This document shows, piece by piece, positions 8,155-15,237 of a stretch of DNA of 18,159 nucleotides (within the stretch, counting starts at the first letter, position 1; every line of letters begins with the position of its first letter). Position numbers and translations under genes: made by a program. This stretch comes from JBNJEM01 sp051745935. Lineage in GTDB: Bacteria; Planctomycetota; Planctomycetia; Pirellulales; Pirellulaceae. Location: the NCBI GenBank assembly GCA_051745935.1, contig JBNJEM010000076.1, positions 1 through 18,159 of the forward strand, read 5' to 3'. A model generated the notes under the pieces. That model did no database searches. It saw only the letters and a list, made by a program, of their open reading frames with translations, and had not been told where the DNA came from.

Positions 8155-9039
8155 ATGATGCGACAACTGGGTACATGGTTCATTTACGCAAGCGTTTTGG
8201 GACTGGCAGCCGTGCCTGCCGGATCGGTCGATGCCGACGACGTCACGCGTCAACTTCGGCTGATGACGTTCAATATCCGCTACAACAACCCTTCAGACGG
8301 CCAGAATGCCTGGCCTCATCGCAAGGAACTGGTGGCTGATATCATCCGTGAACGCGCGGACATCGCCTGCCTACAAGAGGCGCGGCTCGGCCAAATTCAA
8401 GATCTCGAGCAGCGATTGTCCGGATTCAAGTGGTACGGAGTCGGTCGGGATGATGGAAAACAGGGCGGTGAATTCTGCCCGATTTTTTATCGGCGCGACC
8501 GCTACACATTGCTCGACGAGAAGACGCGCTGGCTATCGGAAACGCCGGGGGTTGCCGGCAGCAAGAATTGGGACGCGGCCATCACGCGGCTGGTCACGTT
8601 CGTCCAGTTGTTGGACAAAACGACGAACGCCAAGTTTTGGGTGCTGAATACGCACTTCGACCACGTCGGCGCTGAAGCCCGCAAGAACAGTGCCCGCTTG
8701 ATCCGCGATTTCGTCAGCGATCTAAACCAACAGCAGCCGGTGATTGTAGCAGGAGACTTCAACTGTACCCCGGACAGCGAACCCTACGAGATCGTGACCG
8801 CTCCCAAGCCCGGTCCGAAAATGATCGACGCGCGAACCATTAGTCAACAACCGCCCACGGGCCCTGATTCCACGTGGTGCGGGTTTCAAGAAGTCGTACC
8901 AGGCCGCCGCATCGACTTCATTTTTGTCAATCCCGAGGTAAAGGTTCATCGCCACCGCACGATCGATGAAAAAACCGACGGTCGCTTTCCGTCCGACCAT
9001 CTCGCCGTTGTGGCCCACCTTAGCCTCGGAACACCATGA
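8155..9039 (+). CDS. Secreted endonuclease/exonuclease/phosphatase-family hydrolase
   Basis: This 294-residue protein has an N-terminal signal peptide (about residues 1-27). The EEP-fold motifs follow in order: MTFNIRYNN (N40), CLQEA (metal-binding E75), NTHFDH (H167, D169), AGDFNCTP (D201, N203), RIDFIF (D254) and SDHLAV (D281, H282). All residues expected for Mg-dependent phosphodiester hydrolysis are present, so the enzyme should be active outside the cytoplasm. Substrates in this superfamily range from DNA to phospholipids and inositol phosphates, and sequence alone does not decide. The start follows GGAGGAG at 7 nt spacing; the open frame upstream of it overlaps repeat B and is ignored. 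It is transcribed divergently from the giant gene and convergently with the broken oxidoreductase. Confidence 0.85.
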   Translation: MMRQLGTWFIYASVLGLAAVPAGSVDADDVTRQLRLMTFNIRYNNPSDGQNAWPHRKELVADIIRERADIACLQEARLGQIQDLEQRLSGFKWYGVGRDDGKQGGEFCPIFYRRDRYTLLDEKTRWLSETPGVAGSKNWDAAITRLVTFVQLLDKTTNAKFWVLNTHFDHVGAEARKNSARLIRDFVSDLNQQQPVIVAGDFNCTPDSEPYEIVTAPKPGPKMIDARTISQQPPTGPDSTWCGFQEVVPGRRIDFIFVNPEVKVHRHRTIDEKTDGRFPSDHLAVVAHLSLGTP

Positions 9040-9176
9040 TTGTTCCGTGGTCGTCGTCGCCCGCCGAGATCGAGCGCATCAGGGGCTTCTGGTCGTGAAA
9101 CGCCTTCGATCTTTGTTGCAGGTCCTTTGTCACAGGTTAAGAGTCCAAGACCGTACCCATGTCCTTAACGCGCCAC

Positions 9177-10585
9177 TCAAAGCAGCGACCAACCTTTACG
9201 ATACTCACGGCGGATCAACCTCTCCGCTTCCGGACAACTGACTGCTTTCAGATGTTGCGCATCCCACTGCAGTTGCTTCCCAGTGCGGAAGGCGACATTG
9301 CCCAACAGCACCGCTTCCGTCAACGCGCCGGAGTAATCGAAATTGCACGTGGTCGGCGCATCGGTCTTGCACGCGGTGATCCACTCTTGGTGATGGCCCG
9401 GCGAATCGGCGATGCTTGGCTCCGGCGGCTGGAAATCATCATACTTCGACTCCGGAAACAGCTTTCGCCTGTTGAAATCGGCCATCAGCATCCCCTCACG
9501 TCCCACAAACAGCACGCCGGACACCGGCCCGGACCCGCGCCGCTTCCAGATCGGTAAGCCTTTCTGTTTCAGGACGGCCGGCGGCTCGGGACCGTGGTAC
9601 CAGGTCAACTTCACCGGCGGCAGGCTTTCTCGCGCGGGAAATTCATACCGGACCTTTAACGTGCGCGGCGTCGTCTCCGCGTCAACCGGGGGCCCTGTCG
9701 CTTCGATCTTCGTCGGATGTCGCAACTGAAGCGCCCAAAACGGCAGATCCATGTAGTGACATCCCATGTCACCCAGCAAGCCATTGGCGTAATCCCACCA
9801 CCAGCGCCAGTTTGCGGGAACATAACATGGGTCATACGCACGGTACGGCGCGGGACCAAGCCAGAGATCCCAGTCCAGATGCTCGGGCACCGGCGGATGC
9901 TGGCCGGAGGGCCGCGTGGCCTTGCGATCCTTCCCACACCACGCGTGCACCTCTTCAACCGGACCGATCGCCCCGCCCGAAACCAACTCAACCACTCGCC
10001 GGTAGTTGTCGGTGGCATGTTTCTGCGTGCCCATTTGCGTCGCTAGGTTCTTTTTTGCGGCGAGTTCCCTGATCATCCGAGCCTCGTAAACCGAATGCGT
10101 CAGCGGCTTCTCGCAATAACAGTGTTTTCCCATTTGCAAAGCCATGGCAACCGCCCGGGGCGTGAGTATGATCCGGCGTGCTCACAACCACCGCGTCGAT
10201 CTGATCTCGAAGCTGATTGAGCATCGTCCGGAAATCACTGTTTTTTGTTCGCTCGCGGAAACGTCGAAAAACCTGCTTTTGCCCGATTCTGATCCACATC
10301 GCATAGGGCCACAATGTTTTCGCCGGACACGGCGCCCAAGTTCGCAGCCCCACGACCGCCGATGCCAATCACGGCGAGATTGAGTTTCGCGTTCACGTTG
10401 CGCCCGCTTACCAGCGCCGGGGCTCCCAAAACGCCCATCGCCGCGCCGGCCAGCGACTTGGAAAACCGGCGGCGTGTCAGCCGCGAGCCTCTCCCGTTCG
10501 CGATCTGCCGCGATGGTCTGTCCGATTTAGCCGCAAACCATGGAAAAATCTGCCGTGCTTCGTGTTTCGTATTCAGTGTGTTCAT
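9177..10585 (-). pseudogene. Tat-exported Gfo/Idh/MocA oxidoreductase, two frameshifts
   Basis: The reading frame breaks twice. It starts with the Tat signal LTRRRFSKSLAG and the Rossmann motif AVIGIGGRGAANLG, then VALCDVDQNRA. An A6 run at 10241-10246 (A5 expected) shifts it into NSDFRTMLNQLRDQIDAVVV and STPDHTHAP. An extra base in the CCCGGGG run at 10154-10160 shifts it again into AVAMALQMGKHCYCEKPLTH, which continues to the family-typical end EYRKGWSLL. Correcting both gives about 468 residues with GxGxxG, DHTH and EKP motifs intact, so an NAD(P)-dependent sugar dehydrogenase was encoded. The ATG at 10585 is preferred; its ribosome site is weak. Either this is a recent pseudogene or the two homopolymer insertions are sequencing errors. 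The giant gene shows no such errors. Confidence 0.85.
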
Positions 10586-10924
10586 GTTGACATTCTCGCT
10601 ATTGCTCGTTGATGGCATTGTGGGCCTGTGTGTCGGAGTGGTGCATAAAGTGCTTTCGGAGGTCGGTACCACGACAAACGATCCTCTTTCAAGAAGAACG
10701 CCAAGAGTCAGTTGCCAACCGTCAGTTCTCAGGCTATTCATTATGACGGAACGAGTGTCCAGATGGAAACCGATTCTCTATGTCGCTCGGTGACCGGAAG
10801 ACACGACCGGCCAGCAGGGGGCACTAATCGCACCAAAACAGACGATGCACTGCGAACTGGGATTACGTCCACCGTCGGTGTGGGCAAAATATCCGAGCAG
10901 GCATTCAATGGATTTTCTGACTTC
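10586..10924. other. Intergenic region upstream of the broken oxidoreductase
   Basis: This stretch of about 340 bp has no credible gene. It should hold the promoter of the minus-strand oxidoreductase and ends at the plus-strand promoter of the small gene pair. A stretch at 10746-10811 vaguely resembles the start and end of the 107-bp repeat. Confidence 0.4.
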
Positions 10925-10933
10925 TGGTATAAT
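10925..10933 (+). promoter_or_regulatory. Extended -10 promoter of the small gene pair
   Basis: TGGTATAAT is a perfect extended -10 element (TG-N-TATAAT). About 18 nt upstream sits TTCAAT, a weak -35. Transcription would start near 10940, giving a leader of about 124 nt before the ATG at 11064 that contains the inverted repeat at 11003-11032. Confidence 0.5.
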
Positions 10934-11002
10934 CCATTGGTGAGACCGAGGGATGTGTTCTTCTTTCAATAGCTCCTGAGGAATCTGGATTGCTCTTCCA
11001 AG

Positions 11003-11032
11003 ACCTTTTGGATGACAACAAGGCCAAAAGGT
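11003..11032 (+). promoter_or_regulatory. Inverted repeat in the leader of the small gene pair
   Basis: ACCTTTTGG (11003-11011) and CCAAAAGGT (11024-11032) are exact inverted repeats separated by 12 nt. They lie 31 nt before the first small gene and downstream of the predicted transcription start. The site could be an operator for autoregulation, as in many toxin-antitoxin operons, or an RNA hairpin that limits translation. The structure is directly seen; its function is inferred. Confidence 0.45.
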
Positions 11033-11063
11033 TTGGTTATGGGTTCTAAAACAACGCAACTCG

Positions 11064-11303
11064 ATGTCTGTTCATCCAAACAAACACATTCGCGCGGCCA
11101 TTCAGTATGCAGAAGATAATGGGTGGATCATGATTAAGGCCGGACCGAGAGCCCACGTTTATGGAACTATATACTGTCCCCGGAGAACGCGTGAGGGTCA
11201 TCACTTTCACGTCCACTGCACACCGCGTCATCCGGAAATCCACGCCAGGCGGATTCGGCGGGCGGTGGACCAATGTGAGCATTCGGCAGGAGAGACTCCG
11301 TGA
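11064..11303 (+). CDS. Small basic His/Cys-rich protein, HicA-like toxin candidate
   Basis: This 79-residue protein has the order helix (HIRAAIQYAEDNGW), strand (IMIKAGP), strand (AHVYGTIYCP), strand (HHFHVHCTP), helix (PEIHARRIRRAVDQC). That is the dsRBD-like layout of HicA mRNA interferases. GW at 20-21 and the histidine at 31 sit where HicA has its GW and catalytic GSH histidine. It is unusually rich in His and Cys (C38, C52, C71, H46, H47, H49, H51), so metal binding is possible. It lacks a strong ribosome site and overlaps the next gene by 4 nt (GTGA), implying translational coupling. Similar small pairs occur in other bacteria as uncharacterised proteins, as far as I recall. The toxin role is an inference from fold order and operon layout. 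Confidence 0.6.
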   Translation: MSVHPNKHIRAAIQYAEDNGWIMIKAGPRAHVYGTIYCPRRTREGHHFHVHCTPRHPEIHARRIRRAVDQCEHSAGETP

Positions 11304-11554
11304 AGGTTTTTGAGTTTACAATCAGTATCGACCAGTACGTGCAGGACCTGGATGTCGTCGACGCGTTTTATGGCAGAGCCAGTGATGCCACGTTGTCCGG
11401 AAGCGAAGGTAAAACCGTGGTTCACTTCGACCGGGAAGCCTCGTCGCTGGACGACGCTCTGCGCAGCGCATTGGCGGACATTCAAGCACAAGGATGGCAG
11501 GTGCTCGACATTACGGTTGATCCCGCGTGCCTTCTGCCCCTCTCGACCACGTGA
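11300..11554 (+). CDS. Small acidic partner protein, HicB-like antitoxin candidate
   Basis: This 84-residue protein starts at GTG inside the overlap GTGA with the upstream gene and has AGGAG a few nt before the start. Predicted layout is strand (KVFEFTISI), strands around TLSGSEGKTVVHFDREA, helix (SLDDALRSALADIQAQGW), strand (QVLDITVDP). This resembles the compact N-terminal half of HicB antitoxins, in which a short beta sheet is followed by a helix rich in A and L. No DNA-binding domain is attached, so autoregulation would need another factor. It is acidic where its partner is basic, consistent with complex formation. The pairing is directly seen; the antitoxin role is inferred. Confidence 0.6.
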   Translation: MKVFEFTISIDQYVQDLDVVDAFYGRASDATLSGSEGKTVVHFDREASSLDDALRSALADIQAQGWQVLDITVDPACLLPLSTT

Positions 11555-11600
11555 TGGCATCAAAGCACAACGGCAGTCTTCGTCATCACTGGATCGTCAT

Positions 11601-11885
11601 TCACGGCGTGCCCTCTCTAGCTCGATGTCGCTTTCCGTAGACCTCAATCCAGTCGATGCGGAAGCACGCTCGGCTTTTTCCGCCGGACATAAGGTCCGTG
11701 AAACCAACGTCACGGACCTCGCTCAAGTCCGGGCTTTCCACCAATGTCCCTTTCGCGACGTTGTCAATATCGAGCGAAAACCACCGGCAAGTAGTGAGAT
11801 CGATCGTATCGACAGCCCAGTCCTTCACAATATGATAAACTACACAGGTGAACGTTTGCCACTTGCGTTCGAACTCGCGTCCGAA
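11601..11885 (-). pseudogene. C-terminal remnant of a larger, probably secreted, protein
   Basis: The minus strand is open from just after a TGA at 11886-11888 to a TGA at 11601-11603, 94 residues. The reading includes KWQTFTCVVYHIVKDWAVDT, DLSEVRDVGFTDLMSGGKSR and RIDWIEVYGK. These phrases look like the final beta-sandwich strands of a carbohydrate-related secreted protein and are not expected by chance. There is no start codon at the open end, so this is a remnant. The first possible start, GTG at 11828, lies inside the domain. It faces the small gene pair and overlaps, on the other strand, the proposed promoter of the next oxidoreductase. The exact family is not recognised. Confidence 0.5.
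11809..11836 (+). promoter_or_regulatory. Candidate promoter of the first intact oxidoreductase
   Basis: TCGACA (11809-11814) and TATGAT (11831-11836) are separated by 16 nt and match the housekeeping -35/-10 consensus at 5 of 6 positions each. The start codon lies about 140 nt downstream. The boxes sit inside the gene remnant on the opposite strand, so the promoter would have been exposed or created by that gene's decay. Confidence 0.35.
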
Positions 11886-11979
11886 TCATACCGTCCATCC
11901 TTCCTCCGAGGAGTAACGAAACGGTAATGAGGTCCTTTTTGCTTTCAGACTTTCTTCATGGAACCATCAGCTCAATATC

Positions 11980-13464
11980 ATGACTTCTCACATGAATCGT
12001 CGTCAATTTCTAACTCGCGCCGCCGGAATTGGTACCGGCGTTCTCGTCTTGCCGTCCGCCCGTACGGTTTACGCCTACGATGCGAATGAACGCTTGAATC
12101 TGGCCGTGGTCGGGATGGCCGGCTATGGGGCGTACCATGGTTTTGCCAGTGGCATACACCGATTCGGAAATGTCGGTTATACACACTCTTGCGACGTTGA
12201 CGTGCGGAAGGTAAAGCGGGTATATGACCTTTGGAAGCAACGCGCGGCGCAGTGGTCTCAGTCCGCGGACGAAAACGAACGTCAAGCGGCGGCCGATTAT
12301 TACCAAAGACTCGCGGCCAGCCCACCGCCGCTTTATGCCGACTTCCGGCGCATGCTGGATGAAGCCGACAGCGATATTGACGCCGTGGTGGTGGCGACGC
12401 CCGATCACACGCACGCCGTCATTGCCGCGGCGGCGCTGCGAGCGGGCAAGCCGGTGTTTTCAGAGAAACCATTAACGATCAGTGCTCATGAAGCCCGGGC
12501 ACTGCATCGACTGGCCAAGGAAACCAAACTTCCCACCCAAATGAATAACCACGGTGCTGCCCGACCCGCCTTCCGCCGTGGCGTGGAAATCATTCGTGCA
12601 GGTATGATTGGAGACGTGGAACAGGTCCATGTGTTCTTCAGTCGCGGCGGACGCAACTTCCAGAAACCTCCACAGGGCGTACAGGAAGTCCCCAAGGAAC
12701 TCAACTGGAATCTTTGGTTGGCGCAAGTTGCCTGGCGAGGCTATCACCCGGATTGGATCAATCGCATCGCGTGGCGCGAGACGAGTATCGGCGAGTTGGG
12801 AAACTTCGGTCCACATGCGGCCAATATGGCGTTCATGGCGTTGAACGTGAAGGAGTTGTGGGAAGCAACCAATGACGATATACGGATTCACGTCAAGTCC
12901 GAATGCTCCGAAGTGAACCATCTCTCTTATCCGAGCTGGGAGCGAATTCGCTGGTCGATCCCCGCTCGCGGTCCGCAGTGTCCCGTCACTTTCACTTGGC
13001 ATCACGGTCACAAGCCGGATTACGCCCCCGGTACGCGCGATATGCTCGGTGAAATGCTCCTGGACCACGGCGCAACTCATGAGGAATTAGAGACGCTGCT
13101 CCCGGACGCGGGTTGTCTGATTGTAGGCAGTCGAGGTCTGCTTGCCACGAACAGCCACAACACGCGGTTCATGCTGCTTCCTCGCAACACGTTCGATCAC
13201 ATCGAGCAGCGACAGCCCGTCACCATGCCTGCGTCTCCAGGGCACTACAAAGAATGGGTCACTGCCTGCCGGGGTGGCGACGTTCAGCCCATTTCACACT
13301 TCGAATACGCCGCGCCGTTCGCTGAATTCCTCACTCTCGGCAGCCTCTCAACCCGTTTTCCCGGTGAAACGATCGAATACAGGCCGATTTCGGGTGAAAT
13401 CCCGAATCATCCTCGTGCGGCTCAGTTCCTCGAATATGAATACCGTGACGGCTGGACAATCTGA
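11980..13464 (+). CDS. Tat-exported Gfo/Idh/MocA-family oxidoreductase
   Basis: This 494-residue protein starts with the Tat signal NRRQFLTRAAG and a hydrophobic stretch to about residue 32. The Rossmann part follows as LNLAVVGMAGYGAYHGF (G45-x-A-G48-x-G50, one glycine replaced by alanine), then CDVD, DAVVVATPDHTHAV and the hallmark EKP at 162-164 (FSEKPL). The C-terminal part has GNFGPHAANM, which aligns with the GxxGxH substrate-site segment, and ends EYRDGWTI, as is usual for the planctomycete branch. Family members oxidise or reduce sugars and polyols with NAD(P), and Tat-exported ones carry cofactor folded in. Substrate is unknown. No strong ribosome site precedes ATG 11980; ATG 11992 is a possible alternative. 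It is followed by a paralogue on the same strand. Confidence 0.85.
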   Translation: MTSHMNRRQFLTRAAGIGTGVLVLPSARTVYAYDANERLNLAVVGMAGYGAYHGFASGIHRFGNVGYTHSCDVDVRKVKRVYDLWKQRAAQWSQSADENERQAAADYYQRLAASPPPLYADFRRMLDEADSDIDAVVVATPDHTHAVIAAAALRAGKPVFSEKPLTISAHEARALHRLAKETKLPTQMNNHGAARPAFRRGVEIIRAGMIGDVEQVHVFFSRGGRNFQKPPQGVQEVPKELNWNLWLAQVAWRGYHPDWINRIAWRETSIGELGNFGPHAANMAFMALNVKELWEATNDDIRIHVKSECSEVNHLSYPSWERIRWSIPARGPQCPVTFTWHHGHKPDYAPGTRDMLGEMLLDHGATHEELETLLPDAGCLIVGSRGLLATNSHNTRFMLLPRNTFDHIEQRQPVTMPASPGHYKEWVTACRGGDVQPISHFEYAAPFAEFLTLGSLSTRFPGETIEYRPISGEIPNHPRAAQFLEYEYRDGWTI

Positions 13465-13509
13465 CGGACCGAACAGACCATGTGATTTCCGCGTCCACAG
13501 ATTCTCGGA

Positions 13510-13525
13510 TAACGGCACGCCGTTA
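13510..13525 (+). terminator. Terminator-like palindrome after the first oxidoreductase
   Basis: TAACGGC and GCCGTTA are exact inverted repeats separated by AC, followed by CGATTTTG. The site lies 45 nt after the stop at 13464. The very short centre means only the outer five or six pairs can form with a 4-nt loop, and the T run is short, so this is a weak call. Confidence 0.3.
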
Positions 13526-13581
13526 CGATTTTGTCATGTGAACTTAGCATCCCTCGATCAACCACTGTCCGATTTTGCGTG

Positions 13582-13645
13582 CGACGGACTTGCCAGTCCG
13601 TCGACAGGACAGAGCGGCGGATCGGGAAGTCCGTGGTACGGACTT
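13582..13645. repeat. Paired palindromes sharing an AGTCCGT/ACGGACT core
   Basis: Hairpin one is CGACGGACT (13582-13590) with AGTCCGTCG (13595-13603) and a 4-nt loop. Hairpin two is AAGTCCGT (13627-13634) with ACGGACTT (13638-13645) and a 3-nt loop. The core AGTCCGT or its complement thus occurs four times within 64 bp, 95 bp before the second oxidoreductase. It may be an intergenic palindromic repeat, as is common in planctomycetes, or a pair of operators. Confidence 0.6.
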
Positions 13646-13739
13646 TGACACAGTACGACAAGAACATTGACTGAGCCCTGGGAAAACAGCGAACAGTCCA
13701 ATCTTATGGAAGCAGAGAGACAATATGGGAGGTGTTAAC

Positions 13740-15203
13740 ATGAATACCAGAATGTCCCGCCGTCGGTTTCTTGCTGGCGCTACAGCCGGTGTGACCATTC
13801 TTCCTTCCGCCCGCATGGTTTTCGGGTATCAAGCAAACGAGCAGCTCCGCCTGGCAGTCTTCGGTACGATGTACAACGCCTCGCATATGCTGCTGGCACC
13901 TCACATCTACGGCACGCCGATCATCGCATTGTGCGATCCCGACCAGCGAAAAACCTCTCAAGCATTTAAGCGTTGGAAGGAATCGGCGGCACGCTTGGTC
14001 AATGCTGAAGATCCCGGGGAGCGAGAATGGGGTGAGCGGTATCGCCGAATGTCTCAAGGCGAAGACATCCATCTCTATTCCGATATTCGGCGGATGCTTG
14101 ACGAGATGGACGATTCGATCGATGCTCTGGTGGTCTCTCATTACGATCATCTGCACGGGGTCAGTTGCGGTCCAGCCTTGTCCGCCGGAAAGCCGGTTCT
14201 GAGTGAACGGCCGTTGGGTCTAAACATTTCCGACGCGCGCCGCCTGCGGACACTCGCCGCTGAATCAGGATTACCTACCACATATCGCAGTCCCGGAACC
14301 GCAACTGGACCATTTCGCCGAGCCATGGAGCTGGTCGAAGACGGAGCCATCGGTCCCGTGCGTGAAGTTCACGTCTGGTTCAAGCGCGGTGGTCCAGACC
14401 GCGATTCAGTGCCACAAGGGCGGGAGCCAATTCCCGCGACACTGAATTGGGACGCCTGGCTGGGGCCGCTGCCGTGGCGTGACTATCATTCCGATTGGAT
14501 GGCTTATGCGCACTGGCGGGAAACGTGCAGTGGGGGGCTCGGCACCTTCGGCCCTCACACCACAATCTTTCCGTTTATGACACTCAAACTGCGTCGCCTG
14601 TGGAGTCAGCCAAGCCGGCAGGCGCGGATCCGCGTGACGGCGGAATGTTCGCGGCTGAATCGCATTTCATTCCCTCGCTGGGAACGCGTGAAATGGGAAT
14701 TTCCAAGTCGCGGAGACATGCCACCACTAACAATGACGTGGCATCACGGTCCGGATTTCGCCCCTGACACGCGAGCGTTGATCCACGGGAAGCTAAATGA
14801 ATTTGGCGTGGTGACGCCCGATGAAGCAGACGCCTTGATGCAGAACGCGGGTTCCTTGCTCATCGGCGGCGAAGGGGCGTTTGTTGCCAACGATCACAGT
14901 GTGCAGGTCACGGCCCTGCCGCATGCTAAGTTCGAGAAGATCGAAACCGATCGTCCGCTTCGCATTCCGCCCTCCCACAACATCTATCGCGACTGGATCG
15001 ACGCTTGCCGTGGTAAGGATACACACATTATCGCGAGTTTCGACAACGGTGGCCCCTTAAGCGAGTTGCTCATGCTCGGTAACATCGCGACGCTCTTTCC
15101 CGAGGAAACGCTTTCCTATGATCCCTTGCAGGGTTGCATCACGAACCAAGAAGAAGCCAACCAACATCTTGGAATCGAGTACCGGAAGGGCTGGAAGATC
15201 TGA
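13740..15203 (+). CDS. Divergent Tat-exported Gfo/Idh/MocA-like protein with altered motifs
   Basis: This 487-residue paralogue of the preceding gene has the Tat signal SRRRFLAGATAG and the same layout. Shared phrases include WRETCSGGLGTFGPHT, HHGPDFAPDTR, DWIDACRG and the ending EYRKGWKI. The conserved motifs are changed: the Rossmann G-x-G-x-x-G is FGTMYNA (only G42 left), TPDHTH is SHYDHLH, and EKP is E156-R157-P158. Loss of the catalytic lysine and two glycines suggests altered cofactor use or a non-catalytic role. The frame is intact, so it is not simply dead. The start at 13740 has GGAGGT at 6 nt; an ATG at 13725 overlaps that site and is rejected. The gene converges with the propeller gene, with 34 bp between the stops. 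Confidence 0.8.
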   Translation: MNTRMSRRRFLAGATAGVTILPSARMVFGYQANEQLRLAVFGTMYNASHMLLAPHIYGTPIIALCDPDQRKTSQAFKRWKESAARLVNAEDPGEREWGERYRRMSQGEDIHLYSDIRRMLDEMDDSIDALVVSHYDHLHGVSCGPALSAGKPVLSERPLGLNISDARRLRTLAAESGLPTTYRSPGTATGPFRRAMELVEDGAIGPVREVHVWFKRGGPDRDSVPQGREPIPATLNWDAWLGPLPWRDYHSDWMAYAHWRETCSGGLGTFGPHTTIFPFMTLKLRRLWSQPSRQARIRVTAECSRLNRISFPRWERVKWEFPSRGDMPPLTMTWHHGPDFAPDTRALIHGKLNEFGVVTPDEADALMQNAGSLLIGGEGAFVANDHSVQVTALPHAKFEKIETDRPLRIPPSHNIYRDWIDACRGKDTHIIASFDNGGPLSELLMLGNIATLFPEETLSYDPLQGCITNQEEANQHLGIEYRKGWKI

Positions 15204-15237
15204 ACCGCTGTCATCATGGACGTGCGTGCGGGGACGT

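Noticed and set aside
7753..8253. N-terminal extension of the giant gene to 8253
   Set aside because: The frame is open, but it runs through repeat copy B and into the signal-peptide region of the opposite gene. A signal peptide with a GGAG site begins at 7752.
9040..9176. Terminator between the convergent nuclease-fold and broken oxidoreductase genes
   Set aside because: Only GTTAAG/CTTAAC six base pairs with a 22-nt loop could be found, which is too weak to call.
10712..10972. Small plus-strand open frame before the small gene pair
   Set aside because: It overlaps the promoter region, has no ribosome site and no protein-like features.
11692..11719. Perfect 10-bp inverted repeat AGGTCCGTGA/TCACGGACCT as a terminator
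   Set aside because: It lies within the coding remnant (residues EVRDVGFTDL), has no T run and is not at a gene end.
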